A DNA stretch of 64,000 nt from positions 13,376,678-13,440,677 of the forward strand of contig NC_092579.1 of assembly GCF_037975245.1 (NCBI RefSeq), written 5' to 3'. The DNA is from Apostichopus japonicus (taxonomy: Eukaryota; Echinodermata; Holothuroidea; Aspidochirotida; Stichopodidae). Position numbers and translations under genes: made by a program. The notes under the pieces were generated by a model. It saw only the letters and a program-made list of their open reading frames with translations. It searched no databases and was not told the DNA's origin. This document shows, piece after piece, positions 13,961 to 26,902 of this stretch (positions are counted from its first letter, which is position 1; every line of letters starts with the position of its first letter).

Positions 13961-14820
13961 AATGTTTACTCGAAATAAGGCAGGACAATTGCTCATTACC
14001 TCCGCCACTCCCCCCCCCCCAACCTCACCCCTCCCTGAAAGTCCGTCTAACTCAACATGTAATACTATATCACAATATTTGAAGAAAAAACGATTTCTCA
14101 AAGATATGGATATCATGAGAAGCATTGGTACACAACCATTTTTATTTATAAGCTCAAAGTATGTTGTAAATTCCTAAAGAGTTGTGCCCCCTCCCCCCCC
14201 CCCCCGCCATTGTAACCCATTTTAAAAGAAATTAAATCAACCCAGGATAGACGGGGAATTTTTAGAAAACTAATGAAACGGCTGACTTTACAAACTAGTT
14301 CGGATTTATGTATACGTATATTTCCCTAGAATTTACACGCGCAACGTGAAGAACTACTAACGGAAAGTGTGATTAGAAGCAGGGCCATATGTATACATAC
14401 TGCCTATTTTAATAAAATACCAGCATATCCACTGGAATGGTGTAACTTTCCAATTAAGATCAACTTGTTTTATGATTGCTCATGTCGTGCATCAGTCGAT
14501 GTAGTATAATAAAGGGTTTGAGAGGGCAAACAACGGATACTTAGGAAACGTAAACTATGCCGCCTCCAAGTCCCATTACTGTTTATCGACACAATTTAAA
14601 GTGGTAACCGCGTGAATACATATACTTGATTCACGAGATCACCGTAATGGCAGTTGTTTCCGTCTCCGTTATAAGATCTAATCTTCATTCAATAGTATGT
14701 AATCAACCTTTTGTATCGTTTGGTTCATCTCAAATTTCTTATTTTTTTGAAGAAATTATTTGAAAAAAAAAATAACCTGCTGGTTACAAAAAACGCAACC
14801 AAAAAAAACGAATTTGAACT

Positions 14821-15218
14821 TTGTATAGATTAGTTTCATTTTCCACATACGATGCATAGACTAGTCTCAATTTCCACATACAATGTATTGACTTGTCTAA
14901 ATTTCCATACAATGTATAGACTAGTCTCATTTCCTATGTACAATGTGTAGCCTTGTGCCAATATGCACACACAATGCATAGACTAGTCTCAATTTCCACA
15001 CACAATGCATAAACTAGTCTCAATTTCCACACACAATGCATAGACTAGTCTCAATTTCCATATACGATGTATAGACTAGTCTCACTTTCCACATACATGC
15101 ATAGACTATAGTCTCAATTTCCACATCCAATGTATAGACTAAAGTCTAAATTTCCACACACAATGTATAGACTAGTCTCAATTTCCACACACAATGCATA
15201 GACTAGTCTCAATTTCCC
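14821..15218. repeat. Minisatellite with a ~31-bp unit, about 13 copies
   Basis: The unit is roughly AATGCATAGACTAGTCTC followed by AATTTCCACACAC. I count 13 copies with substitutions and small indels (copy 5 is the most diverged, copies 10 and 11 have inserted bases). Each unit contains the palindrome GACTAGTC. Copies 6-8 and 12-13 are most alike, suggesting expansion from the interior. There are no spacers, so this is not an array of alternating repeats and spacers. Confidence 0.95.
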
Positions 15219-18200
15219 ATGCAACATTGGCGTTCCTTTTCTTATCAGTTTTGTGATTTCATATACTGTTCACTTGGGATTTATATGTAATCAACTTCTA
15301 TAGAATGCCATATGTCACTACAAAGCACATCAAACTTTGAGGTGTCTCTTTGGGCGATTATCCCTATAAAATTACGCAACAAGGTAAACTGCATTCTTAC
15401 ATATATGTAATGAGGAGTTGATGTCATCATCAATGTATAGCTTTAAAGGAGCATTCCACATAGATTTAGCATATTTTAATGGTGCATATCTTGAAAGACG
15501 AATTGTTATAGAACCTTTAATTAGCACTATATTATATCTCTATCTTGGACTGTAACATATTGAAACAATAAATCTGCCTGACGTCATCCTTTAATTATTA
15601 ATTTCAGTGCATGAAGTTTTCTAGCCCAGACACTTTTCATATGTATATATAAAGACATGCAGAAAGCAATTCGAAACTTTTGTTGCAATTTTTGTGCCTA
15701 ACAGTTAATTTTTTTATTCACTTCTTGAAAATGAAACTTAACTTTAGTTATGCTAATGATTTGTATTATTTATGGGATTTGAATGCAAAGTGCTTTAAAA
15801 CTCGATTGCGGTACCTCATTGGTTTGTTCAGTTGATTTTGTTTAAGGGCAATTAACCACTCACAGGTTTTTAGTCTCTGTATGTTCAATGTCCATCTATA
15901 TCCATAATTTTAAAGATCTCTTTCAAGATATTAGAAGGCTAAAAGAAAATTACCATATTCTTTATTAAACATAGTACACATTTAACAAACTGCCTTAAGC
16001 TATTAACAAGCTATACTTTTCAACTTGAGCATTTACCGTACTTCAAAATAAGTATCAAATAAAAAAAGGGGGGGATTCGAAATAACTATTTTCGAAGTAC
16101 CAATGTTTAGGTAGTACACAGCCACAAACATAAACTTACTTGATATTCGAGAGATGCTAAAGGGTGGCGGATGTTGTACGGATAATCCAGGCTGTATGTT
16201 TATAACACTTAAAAAAAACCTTTTGCAGATGTCAGGGGTCATCCATTAAAGTGGCTGGAACACTTAGTCTAAGATGATATGTCAGGTCACAAAACTCAAT
16301 ATAATACATAAAATAATTCTCATGACATCAAATAGCATAATTACAGTGCATTACAATGTTATATATAGGACAAATGATGTTGAATGTTATCCAAGTTTGC
16401 TCAAGTCGTTTCAATGAAATTAAAAGAACGAACTTGTGTTGAGTCATGAATATTCATAAACCGATGACGTCATGTCAACATATCGGCCGATACTGAGTGT
16501 AGCCGACGTCATCACTATCAATTTGGCATGAAAAACATATGGCATTCTATACATGTAACATATTTTCAAGAAGCCTGATTCTTAAACCGGAATAGCCATA
16601 GAAATATAACCGTTTACTTCAACTTTTCGTCTTTGATGGACAGTGTCGTATCAAGACTATAAATTAGCCCAAAATAAGATTTTATTACAAATCTGAACAA
16701 ATGATAGTTCACGGGTATAGTTGGCTGAACATTTCAATGTGAATTTGTGTGTATTTTTCTGTGCTGTTACATAAATTTATTCTTCTGACATAAACTGAAG
16801 TAATATTTGCCAGTGCGATAGCCTAGCGGCAAGTATACTTCCTAGTACTTAAGGGTCCTCCTATAACCGAACACACCAAAGTCCAAGCAAATTTTCTGGG
16901 ATCCAAGTTCAAAGTACCTAGTGTGTCAGGATTGTTTTATATATGTATATATAAAAATGTATATATATTGTAGTTCGAGTGCCGAGAACGAGAACCTTTT
17001 CATCCCAATACGAATAATTTCCTAGTACTTTTCAAGTGGATTCATTTCGTTATTATCCCTTCACAATGACGTGCATATTACGGTTAACCAGGCTCGTAGC
17101 AAGGAATTTTGAGTTGGAGAGGAACCCACAACTTAAGGAGGTGGCATAATAATCGTGTCCTGTAACTTGTGAACTTTTTTTCACACATGATGGTGGTACA
17201 AATAGAGAACAGAATGTGGCATGGTATAGTCTGCACATGGACACGCCTCCCACCCCCCCCCCTCTCTCTCCTGTGCCCGGTCTTCATTTACGGGCATAAA
17301 GTCATGACAAATGCGGAAACAGCCAACACAAGTCATTGGCAGCCACCCAATGGTCTAAAGCAATGCTGCAACAAGACACGGAATGCAGTTATTTAAATAT
17401 GACAAGTATACTGATGAACCAAGATATATCCCAAACGGGTAATTTTTTTTTTAAAGAATCTTTCTACCCAAGTTTTGTCTTGTTATCCATGAATTTTTTT
17501 TTTTTTAAATTAAATGATGTTCAGTTGTATCTTCGAAGGTTTTGAAAAGTGAAAAAATGAAAAATGTATCTTCCTGGCTTGAATTTTTAATTAGTGACAG
17601 TGTATACCTTTAAGAGAATAATTATCGAAGCACATTTCAAGAAGCAATTTGTCACCCCCCTGCACTCCATTATATCTATTGTTTGCCAAAATTCAGACCG
17701 AATGGCACGAATCATTTGACATCTCACCTGCAATTAAATGGGCGCAGATTGGGTTTGGCGAGTCTTGAAAACGATAGATCATTGCAAAATTAAATGTAGA
17801 CATTCTGGAATTTTCTACGTTAAATTATAAAGATTTTTTGGTTGCTTTTTTTTTCTGAACAAACAATAGGCCTATAGTCAAACTTTTGGTCGATTGTCTT
17901 CGGTTACAGTAGAACAAATGTTAAGAATTTTATCATTGTCAGGGAAGAAATAGAAAAAATATATATACAATAAAACTAAGGATATTTATAAAAATTATAA
18001 TAATAACATCGCAGATAAAAAACATATCAGTTTCAAATTCGATATTTTCAAGGTTAACTGATCAAAAATCATCTTGTCTTCCTAATTCCCTGAAATAAGT
18101 TGACAGATTTAATTTGGGGCTTCTAAGATTCAGTCCCTTAATTAGCTTAACAGGCCGACTGATATTTCAAGAAACGACTTCCAAAAAACAGTATTTCTTA

Positions 18201-18512
18201 AAAGCATATTAACAGCAAAGCAGTAAAGATAAGGTAGACAAATACGAAAGTTAAATAAATAATTACCCATGTTTGATACTAATAACATATTATGGAATAA
18301 ACATCTGGAATATGTAGTCTTCAATACAAAGTTTCTTGAGAACAATTCTTACATATTTTTAGGTACGTAACTTTATATGCTTGAAAGAACTTTTAAGTTT
18401 GTTTCTTGCAAAGTTTTTAAAGAAAGTTGACATTGAATTCATGCTCTGCTATCGTATTATTGGTAGTTTGTGTCATCGTGTGCTTTGTATACAGACTGAA
18501 ACATATCCAGAC
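15219..18512. other. Non-coding DNA, no gene recognised
   Basis: AT-rich sequence with short TA tracts (16941-16968), two TGACGTCA palindromes (15579, 16465) and a C run near 17251. A CAGGCTCGTAGCAAGG sequence at 17088 resembles a transposon end, but no partner was found. Confidence 0.55.
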
Positions 18513-18537
18513 AGAGGAACCGGTCACAAACGACGTG

Positions 18538-18600
<63 letters not shown>

Positions 18601-18622
18601 GTCGTTTGTGACCGGTTCCTCT
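18513..18622. repeat. Perfect 23-bp inverted repeat enclosing a (TA)n tract
   Basis: The arm at 18513-18535 begins AGAGGAACCGGTCACAAA, and the arm at 18600-18622 is its exact reverse complement, ending TTTGTGACCGGTTCCTCT. Between them lie about 64 bp of almost pure TA dinucleotide, broken by one GTA. The whole is a long potential hairpin or cruciform of about 110 bp. It could be a MITE whose interior became a microsatellite, or a fold-back repeat. No target duplication was found. Confidence 0.93.
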
Positions 18623-18769
18623 TTAACTACTTCTGAGCTAGAAAGTAAGCCATACGTTAAAGAGCATTGTTTGTATCAGCCGGCATTGTATAACCGAGAA
18701 TGAAATCGAAGAAACTAGAAATGGTCTCACAATTAGTGAGTATGCAGTTTCGGAAGAGTTTTTCTCTCT

Positions 18770-18986
18770 CACTCTCTATCTTTCCCCCCCCTCCTCCCCA
18801 TCCTCCCCCCACCTCTCCACCTCTCCATCTGTTTACTCCCTCCCCTTCTCCACTCTCCCCTCTCTTTCTCCCTCCCCGCTATCTTTCCCTTACCCCACTC
18901 TCCACCTCTCCCTCCCCCTCTCTGACCCCTTCTCTCCCCTCTCTCTCCACCCTCCCCCTCTTTCCTCCGCCTCTCCCTCTCTCGTC
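18770..18986. repeat. Polypyrimidine (C/T) tract
   Basis: About 215 bp of nearly pure pyrimidine on the plus strand (CTCCCC, CTCTCC, CTTTCC permutations, only a few A or G). Such mirror-like homopyrimidine DNA can adopt triplex structure. It gives proline/serine- or arginine/glycine-rich open frames on the two strands that are not genes. Confidence 0.9.
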
Positions 18987-19462
18987 AAATTTCGTAAGGG
19001 TTTCCTGATGGGAATAATATATTATTGAGGGTATAATACTCACAACCCGTACCATCGTCTCCATAGCAAGTAGATGACAATAACAAGTATATGACTTATT
19101 TTTAGTCCAGACCTACTTGAATTCAGTATACATATCAAAAATATATTTAAAAAAAACAGATTGTTTTTATTTTAATAATATAAGGTGGTAATTCGAAATA
19201 ATGCAAAAATCTGATTGATTTATGTAAGTGAAGGATGTCAGCTAAAAGGAAAAAGAAAATGATTTAAAATTCATTTCACGTCTCTCGTGTTAATTGGCCC
19301 CGGGAGGAAGGAAGCTGAAGCCCTCTTATATTAATATAATTTACGCCACCGCATTCTTTCAAGTCAATCTATCACAGGTATACTCGAATGACCCTGTATA
19401 ACCTTATTTTATATTATTGTTATTTCTCTATAATGACGGGGAGTATGCGATTGGGAAGGGCA

Positions 19463-20195
19463 AGGTAAATGATGATTCGTAGAGTGAATATATCAATCGC
19501 AAGTTAAAACAAATGATGTTCGAACAATGGCCCAACGGCTTAAACATGCTCGAATGTAATGAAGGGCAAAGAGGGGGAGGGTGTGAGCTGTAAAAAATAC
19601 ATTATAAGAGTGCTTTATTCTTAACATTTTCTACTGTTGGTAACCCTTAACAAATGAAAAACAAACCGAGAGGGGTTGGGGTGGGGAACGTGCACCCCCC
19701 CCCCCCCGAAGAAAATCAGACTTACTTCAAAATGGCTAACATTTAACAATGTTAAAACATGATGGAAATAAAACGCGTCCTCTTACACTGAAAGAACAAA
19801 TTTTCAACGAGGACGCCCCTCCCATAGACCCCCTCCTACAAGATTCAAACTCTGTATACCCACACCTCACCCACCCACCCACCCCCCTCCCCACCCCACC
19901 CCCGCCTATAATCCTGCATGATTCTCGCCGTATGCAGGATTGTAACCAAGGTTAAGGAACGCTGACGAAGAAAAGGAACAGCAACAAAAAAAATAAAGAT
20001 AATCAATTTAACTCTTCTAATCTGAAACTTTGACCTGTCTGTAAAACAATTGCGAATGAAATAAAACTATATCGTGTTAATTCTACGGTAAAGGATGATT
20101 CGTAGCGTAAATATATGAACTGCAAGTTAAAACAAATGATATTTGAACAATGACCAAACGGCTTTATCCTTATACATGCTCGAATGTGATGATAA
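19463..20195. repeat. Local duplication, copies at 19463-19568 and 20087-20195
   Basis: Both copies contain GATGATTCGTAG, a GCAAGTTAAAACAAATGAT block, a GAACAATG block, ACGGCTT and ACATGCTCGAATGT in the same order and spacing, about 85% alike by eye. The second copy carries a short insertion before the last block. The two lie in the same orientation about 625 bp apart with unrelated sequence between. Confidence 0.8.
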
Positions 20196-21970
20196 AAGAA
20201 TAATATGAGGCAAAAGACTGTTAGTATACATGTAAATGATTGATAGAAACATTGAATACATTTTTGCAATGGAAATAATTTCACAAAGCCAAATATACGA
20301 CGCAAAAGACGAAAGACCATTAGATTTATAAATCTGAAAAGCAGGTCCGTCTACTTTGGTTTTGTTTCTGTCTCTAATGTTTATAATACTCTTTAATGTT
20401 GTCAGTATTATCAGTAAATGAAACTGTCTCCATTCGTTAAGGAAACATGTCGTTCATAGAAAAACAAACCCAAAATAAATTAAAAACACAAAAACAAGTC
20501 CAAACGTATGCAAAATCGATATCGACCAGACTTTATCCCTAATGTGCTACTTGTGACGCACTTTGGTCATTTTTAATTTATTTGACTTGATTAAAATCGT
20601 GATCGTATAATGTGAAGTGAATTTTGATATTGTTTCAGACACACAAACATGACAGAGATTTTAATTGGAAGTGTATTAACGAGAAACAAAACGTCCTTCG
20701 ATATCATTTTCAGGTGTGAAGAGTTAAAGGCTTTATACTAAGTGACATTGTCTGGTAACTTTAATGTTATAAGATGATGCTAGCTATTTCTGCTACTTGA
20801 CAGGGAGAGGGGGGTGGCGCTGGGTGTTGGGAAGGAGGGGAAGAAGGGGAAGAATGTTGTCTTCATATGAACAGAAAATAATATTATCGGGAGGATTAAG
20901 CAAAGACGAAGAAGAAATATATGTACACGCAAATGCTATCTTCAATGACAGAATGTGTTACCTCTGCATGCTAGACTAGTTGACGAGGATGTATTGAAGC
21001 CTCAAAACATTTCTTAAGTAACTACAAAAGGCAAAAATATTAATATTTGGCCAACAATTTTCCTTATCCTGATGTTAAATACAAAAATCCTTCAGTGTAC
21101 CAACAAAACCGCGAAAAGCAAGTTTATAGTATTAGTCACACATTTTCTGTCTTGATTTCATTTTTATTTTAATAATTGAATATTTACATACAAATACCGT
21201 CATTGTAAATTTTATGTCCAAAACGTGAAGGTTATTCGGGAAAATATTGAAATATAAAAGTTATTAAGGTAATACCATGTAAATGAATGGCATCTTTTTG
21301 TATACAAAATATGTGTAATTTATTGTGAGGGTCCGGACTAGGAAAGGATAAACCAAGCAACTCATTACAAGAACAGAGAAAGGTCGGAATGGATGGGTAA
21401 TCATGAAAACATATATCACTAATATTTTACAAATGAGATCGATAGATTTAATTATTACATGGATAATATGTAGTTAGAGACAGAGACACGCCTCATACCT
21501 ACTACCATTCTGGCCGATATAAACGAAATGGAAGCTGCTGAAACGAGGTCGAAAAGAAGCTATAACAATTTAAAAACAGGTTCACAAAAAAAATGAAATG
21601 ATTTATTTAGTACAAATTGAAAAATTGGAAAAAATGTAAAATATTTCAGCAAAATATTGCAATGAAAATATGTTAGTAAAATCTTGAAAAAATTATGGAA
21701 GTAAATATTTTGGACACATTTTGTGAATGAAAAACTGACCCCCCCCCCTCCATCCGCCCGACCATTAATAACTAGGGCTTTTAATTCAGATAGGTCCTGC
21801 GCAAACATCTCAGTCCGTTTCTTTAGTATTATAAGGCAGTCTATAGGCAACTTCCATATATATTAAAAGGGTTATGCTTATTCTGGTTACGGCGGTGGTC
21901 GCAGCTAATATCCTATTCGGTCTAATCAGGTTAATGTTGGTACTGTAGGCTTGTCGAATGCTTACACCTC

Positions 21971-21973
<3 letters not shown>

Positions 21974-22057
<84 letters not shown>
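21974..22057. repeat. (TA)n microsatellite
   Basis: An uninterrupted run of about 41 TA dinucleotides. It lies about 200 bp before one copy of a diverged duplicated sequence (22240-22390); the second copy (24480-24600) likewise follows a shorter (TA)n tract at 24303-24322, so the microsatellite may belong to that repeat. Confidence 0.95.
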
Positions 22058-22059
<2 letters not shown>

Positions 22060-22234
22060 TAGAAATTATATATGTTAGTCATACATACGAACTAGACCCA
22101 TAATAGCCTACATTATCTTGTACCAAGACATACTAGCCTATGCTTGTTGATATTCTTTCTTGAAGTTTCTTTCTCAGAGTGTTCTGAAGTTTGGTTCAAC
22201 TTGACGTAAAGTCTAACATTACCAATTTAATTAC

Positions 22235-24610
22235 CTAAATAAGCTCCCCAGCCGATTGTCACGAATCAGTGTAACGCCGCCAGTCAACCACTATATAATC
22301 GTAAAAACAGATCCTCGCCACCGTGGTGGAAATACCAAGACTGGCATCTGACAGACTTTGTCTTCTTGTAGTGTACTTGAACAAAATCATACCATAATCG
22401 GAGCAGAACATGCTGAGAAGGAGTGTGTTCTCGGAAAGGGTGGGGGGGGGGGGATTAGCCTTGGATTAGCCGACCTTGATATCAGTCCATAAAGTATAGA
22501 GATGACTTTATGTACACATGTCCTCTATTTTGTGTATACATTATTTAGTGAATTGTATTAGAGAAAATCCATGAAACTAGTCTTTGATGAATCGAAGTTA
22601 TTTATATCCATGTTCTGCTTGCTTAGAGGGTTCACAAACCCCAACTATAAACTCTCCTCTTTAGGTTACAAATGATAGCGGAAGTTTGTGATGAACAACT
22701 CCTCGAGACGAGTGAGAAAAATCTCGCTTAGTTCTGTTTTTACCTCCATGGTTTGGGAGATGTTCTAGTTTAAAAGTTGTCTCTGTTGATCCTATAGAGC
22801 AGGGTTTCCCTAACTTTATCTCCCCCCCCCCCCCACGAACCCTCTGTGGATGTCAGAGTTGTCCACGAACCCCCAACTTTTCGAAACACGATCTGAGTCA
22901 TCATTATACTATAATACGCATAACAGTGCTTCGTAAAAGATCAAGTATCACATGCATGGTACGGTACTACTATGGCAACATATACGTATGGAACGCGAAA
23001 AGAGTTTGTCGATAGGTACGACTTTTGTACATTACTAAATTATATCATGACATATCAGATTTTAGCTCAACAAAAAGTATTCTAGTTTTGACTTTCAGAA
23101 ACGTCTCACGAACCCCCTGGTATGTACTCACGCACCCCCTGGGGGTTCATGCACCCCAGTTAGGGAACCCCTGCTATAGAGTGTCACTAGGATCTGGAAA
23201 TCTTTCTATTTGTTTTTCTTTTCATATTTTCAAGGAAGAGTATCACCAGTGTTGACACTGAAATCAATTTAATGATTAGGTGTTGTTAAGACCATCGATA
23301 GATTCAACATTTTCTTTAAAGTCATCTCAGCATTTTACAGAAAATATAAATTGTAACACATTAAAGATAGAAACAAAGATAACAATAAAAAATGAAGCAG
23401 AAAGAATTACACATGGCTCGATGATGTCATATTTAGACTTGCTCAAGTCGTCAGCTTTGTATGTAAAGCAACATTAAACCTGTTTCCTTAGCCACGTGCA
23501 TGGGGACATTGTTCTTCGCAGTTATTTTCATCACTTAGACCAATAATGAGGGTTGGGATTGTATTAATCCTCTACGCACATCTTTCTGTTATTTTCCGTA
23601 CCATATATAGACAATACTTATATAATAGAAAAAAAAAATAGAAAACGCTCAACTCATCATCTGTTTTTGTTATGTACTATTTTTATATAACGAGGGTGGG
23701 GGTGCGGGAAGGGGAGGGGGTGAATTTGCGTCATAAATTGGAAACGGAAGGAAGGCACGCTTTTAATACTATCGTGGTACAAAGTTTACATAGGATTAAA
23801 TGGTAAAATAAACCAACGGTACAGGGTAATGAAAAATGACCATGCTATAACTGCCATGATCTGTATATCTTACAACAGTTATAGACATTTATGGAAGTAT
23901 ATATGTATACAGAGGATATGGTGATACCTCTAATCATCATATCTTCTAATTAGCCTCAACTATCTGCCACGACTGTAGTAAATTGCTCCTTCCATAAAAA
24001 TTTAATATATCATTGGTAAACATACATTACGACCACACACAAAAAATATAAAAAAATAACAAATTGTTAGTCCACGATAGCCACACGTCAAAAGTCATCA
24101 CCGTCAATGTATGTATGTATAATAAGTGTGTCTAGGCCACTTTATTTCAATTCTCTTGTGCCAAAGCGAGAGAGTATTCCATCTGGACTTTCCATCAATT
24201 CCGTTTTGCATTTATCGAATACTTGATATTATCATATATATATATATGGAGTTAATATTCCGATCATTCCCTTGTCGAACATATGAGATGAGATTATAAT
24301 ACATATATATATATATATATATTCATAATTCTGTTGGTATATATAAGAGATTCCCTGTGCAACTAACATTCTGCGTAAATGGAATAAAATCTTCTCACTC
24401 ACTCTCTCTCTCTCTTTACAGAGTTTACCGCGTGTTTTGGCGAAAGTTGACGAGTTTCCTATCATTATCAAATTAAGTAAAGAAACTCCCTTGACGATTG
24501 TTTCGAATCACTAGCGCCAATCAGCCACTCCAATCGTAAAAACAGATCATCATTTTAAGTACCAAGAGTGACTTCTGACAAATTCTATTTGGTATTGTGC
24601 AAAAAAGAGA
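22235..24610. repeat. Diverged dispersed repeat, copies at 22235-22390 and 24480-24605
   Basis: The two copies share CGATTGT, CGAATCA, CGCC..TCA.CCACT, AATCGTAAAAACAGATC, TACCAAGA and TCTGACA in order. Each is preceded at about 180-200 bp by a (TA)n tract. The hAT-type element at 22792 lies between the copies. The family is unknown. Confidence 0.65.
22792..23181. mobile_element. Non-autonomous hAT-type transposon with 8-bp target duplication
   Basis: The body is 22800-23173 (374 bp). The left end reads CAGGGTTTCCCTAACT, and the reverse complement of the right end reads CAGGGGTTCCCTAACT, one mismatch in 16. The direct flanking repeat CTATAGAG occurs at 22792-22799 and 23174-23181. CAGGGGTTCCC-type ends with an 8-bp duplication are typical of hAT families. 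The subterminal parts repeat ACGAACCCCC-like motifs, and a run of C lies beside the left end. There is no coding capacity. Confidence 0.92.
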
Positions 24611-24922
24611 AATCGAAAACAGAAAACCGATATCCTGGCAAAGTTGGAAAGCAGAGATGCATATTTATATAGGCCTGTAAACAGACTATCAAGTTTTCAA
24701 AAATTCTCTCCTCAAATTCTTTCTGTCCAGAACCCATACGACGTTAGTTGATGATTGTGTATACGGTCACGGTGGAAGGAGGGCTCAATGTGGAAGGGGC
24801 GCAAACATAAGGGGGATACAGAGGGCGGCACTTATCTTGCAATATTATAGAAATGAAGATTCCCCCCCCCCCCCCGGGTAACCAAAGTAGAAAAAAAATG
24901 TGCTCTATCGTCAAAAATATGT

Positions 24923-25023
24923 TTAACCGGTTAAATTTTGACTGTTAATCGGTTAATTAAACAGTTTAAATTACTTTATTGTAAACCGGTTAACCGGTTC
25001 ATTCTTTGGGCTGTTAACCGGTA
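24923..25023. repeat. Cluster of AACCGGTTAA palindromes
   Basis: TTAACCGGTTAA at 24923-24934 and AACCGGTTAACCGGTT at 24984-24999 are perfect palindromes, with further GTTAATCGGTTAA and GTTAACCGGTAA copies between and after. About five CCGGTTAA-type cores fall in 100 bp. The function is unknown; this may be part of a dispersed repeat. Confidence 0.75.
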
Positions 25024-26902
25024 ATTGAATACCCGAAGTTGCTCGCCCCCTCTGGATTTTTTTCCTACCGACGTCCATGGTTATGCACACGGCACCTACG
25101 TTCAACTTATATGTATGATTAGTTGTTATGCACACGGCACTTATGAATGCACTTATCTCTTACATTCGAGATATTCAGATACTTTTTTGTTGTTGAAGAA
25201 AATCACCCAAGATAGAGCATGGGCAATAAAGCCAAACAATTTGATCCACTCTCAACCCCAGTCCCCTTATATGACTGTGACCGTATGATCATGACAAAAT
25301 TATCGCAAATCGTGACAAAAAATACGAAATATTCACATTGTTTTTTAAAAAGATAAAAAATATAGACCGTTATACACTAGGAATGGACAAGCTATATCAT
25401 CCCAAGTTAATTGACGTAACGAGTCAGGTATTCTATGCAATTCATTTTTTTTTAACCTTTTGCCGCCCAATAATGAGTACACACACAATGGAGGTGGGAA
25501 AACTGTTGGAAGCATTAGCAATGTGCTTACTGTCACGAACATCATTTCTTTTCCATAATTAAGTGACCTTTGACTTCCCACAAGAATTTGTTTAGAATTG
25601 AAACCATGGACTTTAAATCTTGTGAGTAGGGTGGATATGGCCTTGTAATACAGTAAGATACAACAAAATGCATTCACAATTATTTCTTTCTAAATTGAAC
25701 TATGTGAGATTAATGAACGTATCTGTTATAATAGGAAAATATAAACTGAATAATATAACTGTACATTTACCCACGTCTATTGTCAAAATTGCATACTTAA
25801 TACAAGAGATTGAAATAAAGTCTTATGAATTGAATTGAATTGATAATACAATTGATGTTATTGTTTCTATATTTTCTCCTTTCATTGCCTCCCCGCTCCC
25901 CCCCCCCCCCGCCCCCTCCGCCCCACTGCTTTCAACACTGGCAATCTTATAATGTATATGTTGCGGTGCAATATGCTATAGAAACCGGGTACGCCACTAA
26001 AATGTTTCGGAAACCAGGTGTCATCCCACTTTTGCATTTCATCAGAGGTCTCAACGATGACTTTTCGATGATTCGATGGGTTTTTTCCCCTTTGGCATGA
26101 GATTCGTAGCTTTTAATGATAATGTTTTGTCACAATGTTGCACAGCTTGAGCTAGGAAGTTTACACAAATTTTCGTTACCGTAAAGCAACGCTTCACCTT
26201 GTGCGTCACCTTCATATGTGGTTCCGTTAAAGTGAAACGATTTTTCCCCCTTTCCTCTTGTAAAACTAGATTGATAGAGTAAATACACTCCGAGACTAAA
26301 TCAAACATTTTATCTCCTTACATCACAGACAGAAGCAATCAAACTAAAGTGCACATTGTCGCTACATCTTGTCGGAGTAATCAGTAAAGAATAAACGTCA
26401 AAAGGTAAACTTGCAAGAAAAGGGAAGAAAAAAAGGAGACTTCAGTAAAAAAAAAAAAAAAAAAAAACCTCACCTATAGGCTCACAAGAGAGAATCAGGG
26501 CGGATCAAAGTCTTTATAAAGGACCACAAATGGTGGATTATGAGACATATGTAGATGGCATCGAGAATTTAGAAACTTAAACAAGGAGAAAGAGTAAGAA
26601 AAGAAATTAAACAGAATTTAAAGGCCAGATTGGAAACAAACAACAGTATAAGTGGCCCAAAGATGGCAACGGAGAAGACTGCCCTATAGGTTAATAATCC
26701 CATTCAGAATATACATTAATGGTTGAACCATTTGGGGCTTCTGAAAAATAAGTGTTTATGCCTTTAATTTGTTGTGATCAAAAGTCACTAGACTTGGAGC
26801 ATTAATTAAAGTGGGAGTTGTTGCAACAGTAGGAGAACGACTTAGAAACTCTACCAAGAGACTGATTTGCTTCTTTGAGTGAACTCTAAACTGTTGTACT
26901 TT

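Noticed and set aside
14821-15218. CRISPR array
   Set aside because: Units follow each other without unique spacers and the host is eukaryotic; this is a minisatellite.
17088-17300. hAT-like element starting CAGGCTCGTAGCAAGG
   Set aside because: No inverted partner end or target duplication could be found.
18381-19064. YIYIYI-repeat, Pro/Ser-rich and Arg/Glu/Gly-rich frames
   Set aside because: They come from the TA tract and the polypyrimidine tract.
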